From NCBI GenBank assembly GCA_023374045.1, contig CM041779.1, forward strand, positions 299,408,167-299,472,166: a stretch of 64,000 nt of DNA, in the 5' to 3' direction. The notes beneath the pieces were generated by a model, which saw only the letters and a program-made list of their open reading frames with translations, searched no databases and was not told where the DNA came from. This DNA comes from Limonium bicolor. Its lineage: Eukaryota; Streptophyta; Magnoliopsida; Caryophyllales; Plumbaginaceae. Below, piece by piece: positions 36,263 through 46,430 of the stretch. Made by a program: the position numbers and the translations under genes. Positions within the stretch are counted from its first letter, which is position 1. Every line of letters begins with the position of its first letter.

Positions 36263-37381
36263 GGTAATTTTGCAAACTGAACTTCTTAATCACGAAAAAT
36301 ATACATGCTCTGCTTGTTTGGGATTAAGGATTAAGGCGTCTGTTTGTTTGTGATTAAGATGTGAAATATAATATTGTGTGTGTATTGTTTGGGAATAATT
36401 TTGCATGCAAACAAACTGTGGCTCGTACATTTGTTGTTAACCTATGTGTGCTTGCAAACCAAACTTGTTAATCGGGAACATATATACTCTGTTTATCTGT
36501 TTGTTTGGGATCGATTAACGGTGTGAATAAAGTGTGTATGTGTGCTTGGGAATAACTTTGCATGTAGACCAACGGACTTGCGCTCTGGTTTTTACTATAT
36601 ATGTGCTGATTGTTGCTAATCAGGCGCGCTTGTTGTAGTATATATGTGCTGATTTTTACTTGCTGGTACAATTAATGGACTTGGGAATTAATGTGTAATA
36701 TAATGCGTTTCGGCATGCATACAAATATAGTATATATGGCGAAATTAATTTGGTTAGATGATTATAGGTGTATTAATTAATGCTATATATTATATTATAG
36801 TATAACCTAGGGTGCAAATATTAGATGACTATAGGATGTATTAATTAGTTACAAAGACATAGCATTACAGCAGCTTGCCTGACGTATTCCCCTTCCCCAT
36901 ATTGCTTTTACCTTAACATCCACCCAGAAGTTTATCTACGTTTCTACCAATACCAACATCAAAACTTTTAAGTTCCTTCACATTCTTCTCAGATTTGTTA
37001 TCCGGTCAAGCTAGGCATTCCAATTAACCCTCTAATGTTTTGGAAATCTATATGACCACCATTGGCCATATAAGAGACCTCTAGCGCTACTTACAGCTTC
37101 TTAATTTCTTGTAGTTATTATTTTAGTATCCCTTTACATTTTTTGGCTAGCGCCTATGACCTTCGATCGTCATCAACCTATAATAAAAAAATTGAACTCG
37201 GACGGGCCCACCAACTTTATTTTCCTTCACGACCTTTCTTCTCTCCTTTTTGATTCCTTTAGTCACCTCTGACTAGTATGTATGCTGTAGAAGCTTCAGT
37301 AGACCGAGCAATCAGAACTGAACAGCACTGAAACATCACAGAGAAAATCGGATAAAAAGTCAGACGAATTTGGCCGATGTA
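36263..37381. other. CACTA internal region without recognisable gene
   Basis: AT-rich and non-coding for 36263-36880, with repeated TGTTTGTTTGGGATTAAG phrases. On the minus strand, at about 36890-37000, a short reading KNVKELKSFDVGIGRNVDKL looks coding-like and could be a captured gene piece. I do not recognise the protein. Confidence 0.35.
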
Positions 37382-39019
37382 GACGGTTGCTGCCTCTGTT
37401 GAAGATGAAAGTACCGACGATCATAATGATTCTTCTATTGATACAAAAGAGACAGAAGAAGAAAAACATGGTACAAAAGAGACAGAGGCAGATACAGATG
37501 AAAGGATGAATGAGAACTCAGAAACAGAGAGGTTGAAGAAATTGGCTAAATAGTTAAGTGAGGCTGCCACGAAGTAGAGTCCGGTGGCGATTAACGAATT
37601 ACCAGCTTACTTCATAACCTTGAATGAAGAAAACGGTTTTCTAGAATATTGGTATCAGGAGGATAAGAGGAAACTTAGTCAATTATATGGTGGCATAGGG
37701 GACTATATGAAGATAAAGTGGTACCACATCTCCCGGTTGATGAGTTTCATGAGTTATGGATGGAAATGGAGGTGGAGAAGGTAGACACTTCTCCATCTTC
37801 AGTTTGGATTGGATTCGCATCTTTTTTCAGTTTTGAACATCGATAGGTCAGAGAATCTTCAAACACTTGGACATGAATGTCTGTAATTGCATGCAGTCAA
37901 TTGGAATACTAGCCACACATTGTTGATGTGGGGTGCATCATACCTTTTAAAAAACTAGATGAAAAACTCTTGGCAATTAAAAAGATTGAGAGATTCCCCA
38001 TAAGTATGATTCCCCCTGAGTTTGCATGTTAAGCGACTTTAACAAATGATAGCAATAAGTGACAGTTTTTATGCACAATAAGTGACAACTTTTATGTTAT
38101 ACTGTAACCTTAGTAGATAACTTTCTACTATGGTTATAGTATAACATAAAAGCTGTCATTTATTGTGCATAGAAGCTGTCACTTATTGCTATAATTTGTT
38201 TCTTGATAGCAATAAGTGACTGCTTTTATGCACAATAAGTGACAGCTTTTATGTTATACTATAACCACAGTAGATAGTTATCTACTAAGGTTACATTATA
38301 ACATAAAAGCTGTCACTTATTGTGCATAAAAACTATCACTTATTGCTATCATTTGTTAAAGTAGCTTAATGTGCAAACTCAAGGGGAATCATACTTAGGG
38401 GGAATCTCTCAATCTTTTTAATTGCCAAAAGTTTTTCATCTAGTTTTTTTTAAAAGGTATGATGCACCCCACATCAACAATGTGTGGCTAGTATTCCAAT
38501 TGACTGCATGCAATCTACAGACATTCATGTCCAAGTGTTTGAAGATTCTCCGACCTATCGATGTTCAAAACTGAAAGAAGATGCGAATCCAATCCAAACT
38601 GAAGATGGAGAAGTGTCTACCTTCTCCACCTCCGTTTCCATCCATAAGTCATGAAACTCATCAACCGGGCGATCTGGTACCACTTTATCTTCATATAGTC
38701 CCCCATGCCGCCATATAATCGACTAAGGTTCCTCTTATCCTTCTGATACAACTACTCTAGAAAACTGTTTTCTTCATTCAAGGTCATGAAGTATGCCGGT
38801 AATTCGTTAATCACCACCGGACTCTACTTCGTGGAAGCCTCACTTAACTATTTAGCCAATTTCTTCAACCTCTCTGTTTCTGAGTTTTCATTCATCCTTT
38901 CATCTGTATCTGCCTCTGTCTCTTTTGTACCATATTTTTCTTCTTCTGTCTCTTTTGTATCAGCAGAAGAATCATCATGATCGTCGGTACTTTCATCTTC
39001 AACAGAGGTAACAACTGTC
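37382..39019. repeat. Long inverted repeat, arms about 0.8 kb
   Basis: The left arm (37382-38195) is matched in reverse complement by the right arm (38206-39019). Arms agree at roughly 95% by eye and almost no spacer separates them. The outer 0.6 kb of each arm has coding-like character: the left arm reads ELPAYFITLNEENGFLEYWY in one frame and PVDEFHELWMEMEVEKVD in another. The inner part is built from two palindromic units. A transcript through it would fold into a very long double-stranded RNA. The coding source is not recognised. Confidence 0.9.
38044..38354. repeat. Two palindromic MITE-like units at the centre
   Basis: Each unit of about 150 bp runs from GATAGCAATAAGTGAC to GTCACTTATTGCTAT (about 38049-38192 and 38205-38350). 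Inside each is a second palindrome around GTTATAGTATAACATAAAAG. They form the axis of the long inverted repeat. Confidence 0.75.
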
Positions 39020-39584
39020 TTAGCGAATTGGAAATTTCTTCTCAGGTACGTATTATAAGTACTTTTGTGTTTAAATTGGTGATTTTAATTATTTTCGCAT
39101 GTTTGGATAAGTTTAAATGGTGTACTTAATCGCTTTTATAATTATGTTGTGTAGCTTGTTGATTTCTTCTCAATACTTATTCACAAGCCGATCGATCTGA
39201 AGTTTGTCAATAAGGAGAGGGCGCACACATGTGTTTGAATGCACTAAATTGATCAGAAGAAGTCATGAGTCATGATCTATATATCTTTTCTTTTTTCAAA
39301 TGGTTGTATTGTACATGTTATGATCAAAGTACTTGAACCATTTTAAGTATTTTGGTTAACTAGCTAGTTACAAATGTTATAGTTGATCGATACTACACTT
39401 AAGCATATGTGCGCTATATTGCAAACAAAGTACTACTGCTGTTGATCTATTAATTAAAATTCACCAGTTTGATTGATATGGTATATTCAATACAAACAGG
39501 TTTTGAATGATTTTGTGATTTTAATTTTGTGTTATGCGCAGGGTAATAAATTGTATAAAAAATAAAAATATAAAAAAAGGACCA

Positions 39585-39953
39585 TATAAGAAACGCTTAT
39601 ATGTATAAGCGTTTCTTATACTCTCGCGCCAAATGACATAAAGAACCCTTATATTGATAAGCGTTTTTTATAAATATTCATAAATAACGCTTATAATAAA
39701 CAAGCGTTTTTTATAGTCGGACATAAAGAACACTTCAAGGTGAAAGCGTTCTTTATGCCTCGTAGATTCCCGCCACCTTACCCACTTAAAAAAACGCTTT
39801 AGGGATAAGCGTTCTTTTAAATTAATGTATAAATGACGCTTACAACACATTCTTTAAGAGGCTCGACCATTTGCATCGCCGACATAAAAAACGGTTATAA
39901 AACGTTCCAAAAGACAAATAAAAACGTTGTTTATTCCTTTTTTTCCAGCAGTG
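39585..39953. repeat. CACTA right subterminal hairpin repeats and terminal repeat
   Basis: About seven units such as AACGCTTATATGTATAAGCG and AAAAAACGCTTTAGGG...AAGCG precede the right terminal repeat. Confidence 0.85.
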
Positions 39954-41129
39954 TTGGATATTATCTTTAAATCATAGTTTGTATAATTCATGAAATGTAT
40001 GGATGATAATGAATGTGTGTGTGCTTGATTCATATTGTAGTGACCGAATGTCATTGTGATGGACTTCTAACTAATTCCTAACAAGCTAACCAATCTAACA
40101 TAATAAATTGGTAAATTGGAATGAGTAGAAGTCCGATATAGTTTCCGCCACGGGTGAGGAGGCGGAGACACAAGAGGTTGGATCCAATTCCTGGCTTTAA
40201 TCTTTTCCACGACCCAAACCCCTTAAATGGGTAGCATCCTGGATTAGTGAGCCACCTAAAGCCCGGTGGTGGGACGGTGTAGTCCCTGCCCGGAGGTCAC
40301 ACCGACTTAACATGAGTAAGAGTAAGTAAATGAGTATGGAAAAGTAAGTAAGTAAAGTATGAATGTGATTGTGTAAGTATTGTGTGAAGAGTAAAAGAGT
40401 AATGAACATCCAATTAACCCGGATGTGTAATTGGCTAACCCTTGAGAAGGTAAGTACTGTGTGTGCTATTGTATCACTATTTGGCTTGTGTATTGTATTG
40501 TGTATGAATGTGTGGTATATGTAAAGCATGTTAATAATGAACCGCATGTATAGTCGACCTTAAATAGTCGGCGTACCCTAGTTAGCACGCGGTATATACG
40601 AAGTTTATATGCAGCTTTTTGCTGAGCCCCTTGGGGCACCGTTTTTAATATTTTACAGGTGCTCGTGAAGGGTGAAGACTTGGTGAGAACAAGATGGTTT
40701 CTTTTTGGACGTAATTAGTGGATTTTGAAAGGTGTACCAAGTTGTACATGGCTATAGGCCTTTTTGTTTAGCCGGTGTACCATGGGGTACACCCTTTTGG
40801 ATAATGAAAGGATTATGAATTGGTATAGATGAGTATTTTGTGAGAACTCATTATTTTTGGTAGACTTGAAAGGGATGTAATTAACTATGCTTTTGATACT
40901 CGGTAATCCAGTAATGTAAGTATATGATATTATGTATTTAGTAAGTAAAGTAGTCGCTCGGTATTTCTAGACATCAGACCGTTACTGTATTGTAGTGTAA
41001 GCCTAGCTAGCCGTATGGGTGGTTAGCGGCGTTGTATCACCCTCCGTAGTAATAGTATTTTCGCTGCGAGTAGTAGGATGAACGGGACAATTAGACGGTG
41101 AGTAAGGGATTAGCGGTAGGGGTGTTACA
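39954..41129 (+). mobile_element. E3 5' LTR, final part
   Basis: Resumes the LTR after the CACTA duplication TTG and ends GGGGTGTTACA before the primer site. It contains the GAGCCCCTTGGGGC hairpin near 40624, followed by TTTTTAATATTTTACAG|GT (cut at 40658), the acceptor-like element shared by all the Tekay-like LTRs. Confidence 0.88.
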
Positions 41130-41134
41130 AAAAG

Positions 41135-41151
41135 TGGTATCAGAGCATAGT
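41135..41151 (+). other. E3 primer-binding site with variant hairpin
   Basis: TGGTATCAGAGC (41135-41146). Here the downstream bases read CATAG-TTACG-CTATG, a different stem at the same place, so pairing is kept while sequence changes. Confidence 0.85.
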
Positions 41152-42020
41152 TACGCTATGATGTCCTAAGATTTCCGAGCATAGGGATTACCGAGTTAGG
41201 ATTTCAACCGTTTTAAAACGGATACTTAGAAACCTAACTAGGAATTACCTATGATAACAACGGATACCCTTGACGTTCTTATGAACGATACCATGCTTAA
41301 ATTCAAGATCCCTTGGTCACATGTTACAAAGCCTAATGCGAATGTTAAATGTTCAGATGTCAGGACGTGGTCCAGGCCGAACCCGAGGAGGGGCCAATGA
41401 CGGACCGGACCCGCAGACGATAGCGGAAATCATCACGGCCATGGTAGCACAGATGCTACCTCAAGTAATCACTGCGGTACAACAAACCCAACAAAACCAA
41501 CAAACACAAGCGGGACCAATCCCTCCCCCTCCACCCAGAGAAGCGAAATGGGTAAAATCAGTAGTGGAACTCCGACCTCCATGCTTTCGAGGCGAGAGTG
41601 ATCTGGCAAAGCTAGAGGCCTACATCTCCGAGATGGAGACGGCGTTTGAAACCCTCGAAGCTCCTGCTGGAGTTCGAGTTAGTAGCAGCTTATTACCTTA
41701 AGGATGCAGCCATGGATTGGTGGAAGTTAGTTAAGAACGAGCATGTCAATGATCCTACATTCGACTAGGAATCCTTCACCTCTCTCCTTCGATCCAAGTA
41801 CTACCCCGAACATGTCAAAACGAAGAAAAGACTAGAGATTGATGCCTTGAGAATAATAGACAAGATGTCTGTGGATGAGTACTACCGTACCTTTACTTCT
41901 ATCCTTCGTCTTCTACCCGACCTTGGGTACACCGGCCAGGTGTTGGTCGATCGCTTCTATGGCGGTCTGAGCCATCGCCTTTGGTACGGCATGAGCTACA
42001 CCAGATTTACCTCCCTTCAG

Positions 42021-42109
42021 GTAAATACCGGTTGAACCCTTAGTACCATTGTAAATATTTTACCTTTATCTTTCTGAGTAAGAATCCCGGCTAATACCTG
42101 AAACTTTAG
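42021..42109 (+). other. Intron-like segment 1 in E3 gag (89 bp)
   Basis: CTTCAG|GTAAAT...CTTTAG|GAGTGC, with a CTAAT branch-like motif 18 nt before the acceptor. Removal joins SLQ to ECYHAA in frame. It is AT-rich, with stops inside. Confidence 0.75.
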
Positions 42110-42389
42110 GAGTGCTATCACGCGGCATCTCGCGTTGAGATCACTTGTCAACTAAGGGATGAGGAAACAGCGCTTAAGCGTAAGGCCAACAACAAAAACA
42201 CTAGTGCTGAGGAGCAGAACCAAGGTAAGAGCTGGAAAAAGAAGAAGGGGAAGTTCTTCCAGCAAACCCAAAAGAACACCCCTAGTGAGAGCAGTGCCCA
42301 TGATGAGAAGGGCAACCCAGTTGAGCTTCTTCAGCTAGGTTCTTCTGCGTCGGTGGCTGCGAAGCCACTGAGATCACACCCACCTAAGG

Positions 42390-42473
42390 GTAAACTTCTA
42401 ATTTAAAACTCGTATTCGTATAAGTATCATAGCTAGTATTCCCGCACCAATGTGCTAACTCCCTAAACATTAG
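42390..42473 (+). other. Intron-like segment 2 in E3 gag (84 bp)
   Basis: CTAAGG|GTAAAC...CATTAG|GTTCTG, with a CTAAC branch-like motif about 18 nt before the acceptor. Removal joins PPKG to SGSGYNK in frame. Confidence 0.75.
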
Positions 42474-42818
42474 GTTCTGGCTCCGGTTACAACAAGAACT
42501 ACTCCGACGGCCGCAGCTATGTGTGCAGAAGATGTAGCCAAGACCATCCCAACAAGGATTGCCAAGGGAGAGAAATCCGGTGCTACAATTGCCAGAAACC
42601 GGGACATATAGCTAATATGTGCCCATAGAATGCCAAGCCCAAAGGGAACTTCCAAAACTACAAGCAGAGGGAAGGCAAGGAGATTGCATCTGGCGATGCA
42701 CCAGCCCAGCAGGTGCCGCAGGGACAGGGATCCCGGGGTCCTCAGAGGGGCGCACCTCAGAGGCAGCCTGTCTTGCATGTTATTGACTGAGATGGGACCG
42801 GTTCTAAGTCCGGCCTAG

Positions 42819-42970
42819 GTAATTAACTTGAAACCTTGAATCCTTGAGAAGCATGTCTAAGTATTGGAGTAATTGTTTGAGTGAATGCATGAGTAAATGA
42901 ATTGAAGTATGTACCGAGCATGAAATGAAGTAGTTGAGACTAGCACCGTAGATGAAATTTACAACCATAG
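42819..42970 (+). other. Possible intron 3 linking gag to AlkB (152 bp)
   Basis: CCTAG|GTAATT...CCATAG|GTAGTT. Removal would put the gag end (SKSGLG) in frame with SFNICYPI at the start of the AlkB reading. The acceptor lacks a strong pyrimidine tract, so this is less sure than the first two. Confidence 0.4.
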
Positions 42971-43710
42971 GTAGTTTTAATATTTGCTACCCGATACCTT
43001 CAAACCCGCTCCATGAAGAAACCAACATCACCACTCACCACTACGTCGACGAGCAGTGTCAGGTTATCCGCCCAGGTATGATTTTATTAAAAGGATACCT
43101 GACACCAGAAGCACAAATCTCAATCATCTGACGATGCAACGAGCTAGGAACGGGTCCAGGAGGATTTTACACACCCGAATTCCCCGGTGGAGCGAAGATG
43201 AAGCTGAAGATGAATGTACTTGGGAAATGATTGGAATCCCTATATCAGGACATACCAAGAGACACGAACACAAGACGGAGCAACGCCACCAACAATACCC
43301 CCAGAATTTCAGACACTTATTACACAAGCAGTAGAACTTGCACAACAATGCGAAAATGATCCGATCCCCGCACTTGAAGCGGACCTTTGTATCGTCAACT
43401 TCTATGAGAAAGAAGGACGACTTGGGTTACACCAAGATAAGGACGAGACAGCGGAATCTCTTGAACAAGGAGTGCCCGTAGTGTCTTGGTCCATTGGTGA
43501 TGACGCCGTATTTTTGTATAGCGAGCAGAAGCGTGTGGACCTCGCAGAGAGATTGGTATTGAGATCAGGAGATGTCCTAATCATGGGTGGAAAATCTAGG
43601 ATGCTGTATCACGGGATCAACAAGATCAAGATGAATATAGCACCGCCGGAATAATCAATGCCACACACATGAAACCAGGACGCCTGAACCTTACCTTTGG
43701 AAAGTATTAA
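42971..43710 (+). pseudogene. AlkB-family 2-oxoglutarate/Fe(II) dioxygenase (plant ALKBH1-like), broken
   Basis: AlkB proteins remove methyl groups from nucleic-acid bases by oxidation. The reading starts SFNICYP, then RPGMILLKGYL, GGFYTPEF and LGNDWNPYIRTY, followed by CIVNFYEKEGRLGLHQDKDE, which carries the HxD iron motif (His 43430, Asp 43436). Then VVSWSIGDDAVFLY, SGDVLIMGGKSRMLYHGI (distal His 43610) and RLNLTF at the end. The order and spacing match plant ALKBH1-type proteins. Breaks are TGA at 43129, a frameshift near 43215-43225 and a frameshift near 43650. The second Arg of the RxNxTxR 2-oxoglutarate motif is Gly (GGA at 43699). It stands where protease/RT should follow gag, with no LTR boundary between, so capture by the retrotransposon is inferred. 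E4 starts 25 bp after its stop. Confidence 0.88.
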
Positions 43711-43735
43711 ATTCATAGTATCATGTAATGTATTA

Positions 43736-45197
43736 TGATAAGTCAGGAATTTGTCTAAGTTTACTAGACTAATTCATGCTTAATTTTCTACATTATGACA
43801 TTAACTTCCCTCTGTAATGCTTTATTTACTCTTTATTGTTATATTTGTCTCCAATGATCGATTTCATATGTTTTCAGGATAAAATGCTCAACAAAGTGCT
43901 TAAATGAAGATTTTAGAGGTTGGAGCAACATGGGAAGTCAAACCAGAGTCAAAGGTAGATTTTCATTGACCACTGCTGTGTTTTATTGAGGGTCCGGGTT
44001 TGGAGCTGGGTTTATAAACCCGGACCATCTCATCGCAGAACCTTCTGCCTATTTTCAGACGCGGTCCGGGTTTGTGTCCTACTTTGCAAACCCGGACCAT
44101 TCCCAATCGAGAACCTTCTGCCTATTTTCAGACGCGGTCCGGGTTTGCGTACTTGTTTGCAAACCCGGACCAATACAAGCGGAGCGCCAGAAGGTCGGTT
44201 TCGGAAATAACGGAAGTTTAATTATTCTATCTTTAACTAGCGCCGTGTTTAGAGATTAAAAGATAGATTATGATTGTTATAAAAGGGGAAGTCCTGCCAA
44301 CGTTAGAGGCACACTGAGATAGACCACAATTAGTCACGATTAACACAGAGAGATTAGCATAGTTGGAGATTGATTCTGATCGGAAGGTTGGAGCAGAGCA
44401 GAGTAGAAAGATCATCACGGAGACTTCTCCAGAAGTCTCAACAGAGTTTCTTCTTGTTCTTTATTACTACTCATTACAGTTTTGCTTATTGTAAACATGT
44501 CAATGGCTGAGTAGTTTCCTTTAGATTTCGGTTTGCTATGTATCCCTAAATTGACTATTCCTGTTCCTTTGTGATTTAATGTAATTCGATTGAGTAAAGT
44601 TATTCTCCTTGCTTAATTCCTTTAATCGTTATAATTTGGCCAATTATAAAGATTAGTATTTTGTTAGCTTATATGTGATGACTGCGGCTTTCAATTGATT
44701 ACAGGAAAATAACCGGTTAGTTTAGAGACGGTAATTCCTCTAAATTGCTAATTGACCAATAACTAGATTGTCCTAAAGGCGGTTAGTAAACAGTGGGTTC
44801 GTAACGAAAGTTAGAATTCGGTCTTTGCTAACTAGTATTTGCTGAGCGGGAGACCGGAGGTAAATTATCTTTGTTCTAGGGTTTTACTCAGAATTATCTT
44901 GGAAATCACTTAGGGATAGGAATTAAAGATTTAAGGTGTAGTAGTAAACCGGGATCTCCTTTCCAAATCAGTTTCACAACATTTATATTCTTGTTTTTAC
45001 TTCCTGTTTACAGTTTCTAATTATCATCAAATCAAACCCCAATTTCCTGTTTTAATTTGTTATTTAGTTTTAACTTTCTGTTTAATAAAGATTTAAACTA
45101 GACACATCGCCTCCTCTGGTTCGATACTTAGGGAATACTCTCTATTAAAACTTGCTAGAATTGACCGGTACACTTGCCGTTAGGTTTTATCCCAACA
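43736..45197 (+). mobile_element. E4 5' LTR (Athila/Tat-like), 1462 bp
   Basis: Starts TGATAAGTCAGG, close to the E6 LTR start TGATAAGTG, and ends TTATCCCAACA, 6 nt before an Athila-type PBS. It contains a three-unit GC-rich hairpin array 255 nt from its start. Otherwise it is AT-rich and non-coding. The target-site sequence on the far side lies off the window. Confidence 0.85.
43991..44171. repeat. Tandem array of three 36-nt hairpins in E4 LTR
   Basis: Units at 43991-44026, 44063-44098 and 44136-44171 (period 72-73). Arms GGTCCGGGTTTG and CAAACCCGGACC are the same as in the Tekay-like solo LTR. The spacer CCTTCTGCCTATTTTC is the reverse complement of the solo LTR spacer core. Confidence 0.88.
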
Positions 45198-45203
45198 AGT
45201 TTT

Positions 45204-45221
45204 TGGCGCCGTTGCCGGGGA
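45204..45221 (+). other. E4 primer-binding site (Athila type)
   Basis: TGGCGCCGTTGCCGGGGA, the conserved primer site of Athila-group elements, complementary to a tRNA-Asp-type 3' end by family knowledge. Confidence 0.9.
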
Positions 45222-45957
45222 GGCACGGTTATTTAGTTTAATCTTTATCTTATTTATTTATTTTTATTACTTTCTTGATTCTGTTCGGATTTACTTGTTT
45301 TGATGTCTTTAATTTCCGTTTCTTTAATTTCTCTTGTGTCGTCATTAGGTTAGTTTAGTCTGATAGTTGTTTTTCCTGTACGTTTGGATTCTATTTTAGA
45401 ATTTTACTTTTCTGTTTTTCTTTTCCTTCTTAATCGGTTTTGTTAACGTGTCCTTGAGTCTATTCATTCTTTTCTGTTCGCTGCAGTAGGTTAGGTGTCT
45501 TTGTTTTTTTTTTTCGTTTCTTTTGTTTCTGGGTGATTAGTATAGTCATTAGGTTATCTGTTGATATTTAATTGCTAGCAGCATTCAGTTGACATAGTTG
45601 ATAATATTCTATTCGGTTCTTTTATTCTCTGTTACGTTTTTTTTTCTTTTAGTTTTTATTTTTCTGTCTTTATTATTTTCTAATCTGCTTTGTTAGTCAT
45701 TGGTTAGTTAGACTGCGGATTTTATCTGTTTTAATTTCTAGTTTGATTTTGTTTTAGATATTCTTTTATCTTCCAGATTTTATTTCTGATTTTATTCCTT
45801 TATTTGAATATTCTGTGTTTAGTAGTTAGGAATTTTATCTGCATATTTTGTGGGTTAATTTCTTTTTATCTTTTTTTGATTTTCTGTTATTTTATTCTAA
45901 TTACTGCTGTCCTTTTAATTTGCGCTATTATAGTTTCAGTTTACTAACTCTCGGTTT
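45222..45957 (+). other. E4 untranslated leader
   Basis: T-rich leader of about 0.74 kb between PBS and gag, with runs such as TTTGTTTTTTTTTTTCG. No gene seen. Long T-rich leaders are usual in Athila elements. Confidence 0.7.
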
Positions 45958-46430
45958 ATGGTTAAAACCCGCTCTGCAGGAGAACCGGAGTTCGAGCTCA
46001 ATCTTGAGATCGAGAGATTCGCAAGACAGCTTCGCAGGGATTTGAATCTGGATCCACCAGTTGAGGAGGGGGTGCTCGAACCACCTGTTGACGAAGAGGT
46101 TCCGGAAGTTCAACCAGCAGTTAACATGGCGAACAACGAGAGGCAGATGAGGGACTACACCCGCCCAAGTGTTGAGGGGTTGGTGTCGCCGATAGTGATC
46201 CCAGCGTTGCCATAGGGAGTGCAATGGCAGTTCAAGACTCACTATGTGACAATGGTGATGAACGCACCTCAGTTCAGCGGGACGGTTACTGAAGACCCGA
46301 ATGTCCATCTCACTACATTCCTGAGATTGGTAGGAGCGTGTTCGACACCAGCTTCGCAGGAGGTGGCTCGGCTCACTCTGTTTCCATTCTCTCTGAGGGA
46401 TAAAGCAGCTGAATGGTTAAACTCGTTGAC
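45958..46430 (+). pseudogene. gag: E4 gag, 5' part, cut by E5
   Basis: Starts MVKTRSAGEPEF and includes NNERQMRDYTRPSV. After one in-frame TAG (46213-46215, replacing a probable Gln codon) it continues VMNAPQFSGTVTEDPNVHLTTF and LTLFPFSLRDKAAEWLNSL. The run PFSLRDKAxxWLNSL is the hallmark of Athila/Tat Gag. The frame is severed at 46430/46431 by the E5 LTR, so the remainder of gag and pol should lie beyond the far end of E5, off the window. The one stop plus the insertion make it a pseudogene. Confidence 0.9.

Larger units (their letters stand above)
35431..39953. mobile_element. Non-autonomous CACTA (En/Spm-type) transposon, 4523 bp
   Basis: Ends are CACTGCTAGAAAAAAA and TTTTTTTCCAGCAGTG, the terminal inverted repeats of the CACTA superfamily, with a 3-bp TTG duplication (35428-35430 and 39954-39956). 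Many AACGCTT..AAGCGTT hairpins lie at both ends. No transposase coding sequence is readable. The middle holds a long inverted repeat and possible captured gene pieces, so it would need transposase in trans. It lies in the E3 LTR and is younger than it. Confidence 0.93.
41321..42818 (+). pseudogene. gag: E3 gag, broken, with intron-like interruptions
   Basis: Encodes a Ty3/gypsy Gag nucleocapsid precursor. The likely start is ATG 41357 (MSGRGPGRTRGG, a usual Tekay Gag start); an earlier in-frame ATG is at 41321. The capsid-like part reads LKDAAMDWWKLV and FTSILRLLPDLGY. Two zinc knuckles follow: CRRCSQDHPNKDC (from 42523) and CYNCQKPGHIANMC (42581-42622), as expected for RNA binding. Breaks are a frameshift near 41675-41690, TAG at 41766 where Trp is expected, TAG at 42627 and TGA at 42788. 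Two short GT-AG segments (42021-42109 and 42390-42473) interrupt it, and removing them restores the frame. Normally protease and RT follow; here an AlkB-family gene follows instead. Not functional as it stands. Confidence 0.85.

Noticed and set aside
43736..45197. AlkB gene as part of the Athila-like E4
   Set aside because: The AlkB reading ends 25 bp before the E4 LTR start and lies outside it, downstream of the E3 gag with no LTR boundary between.
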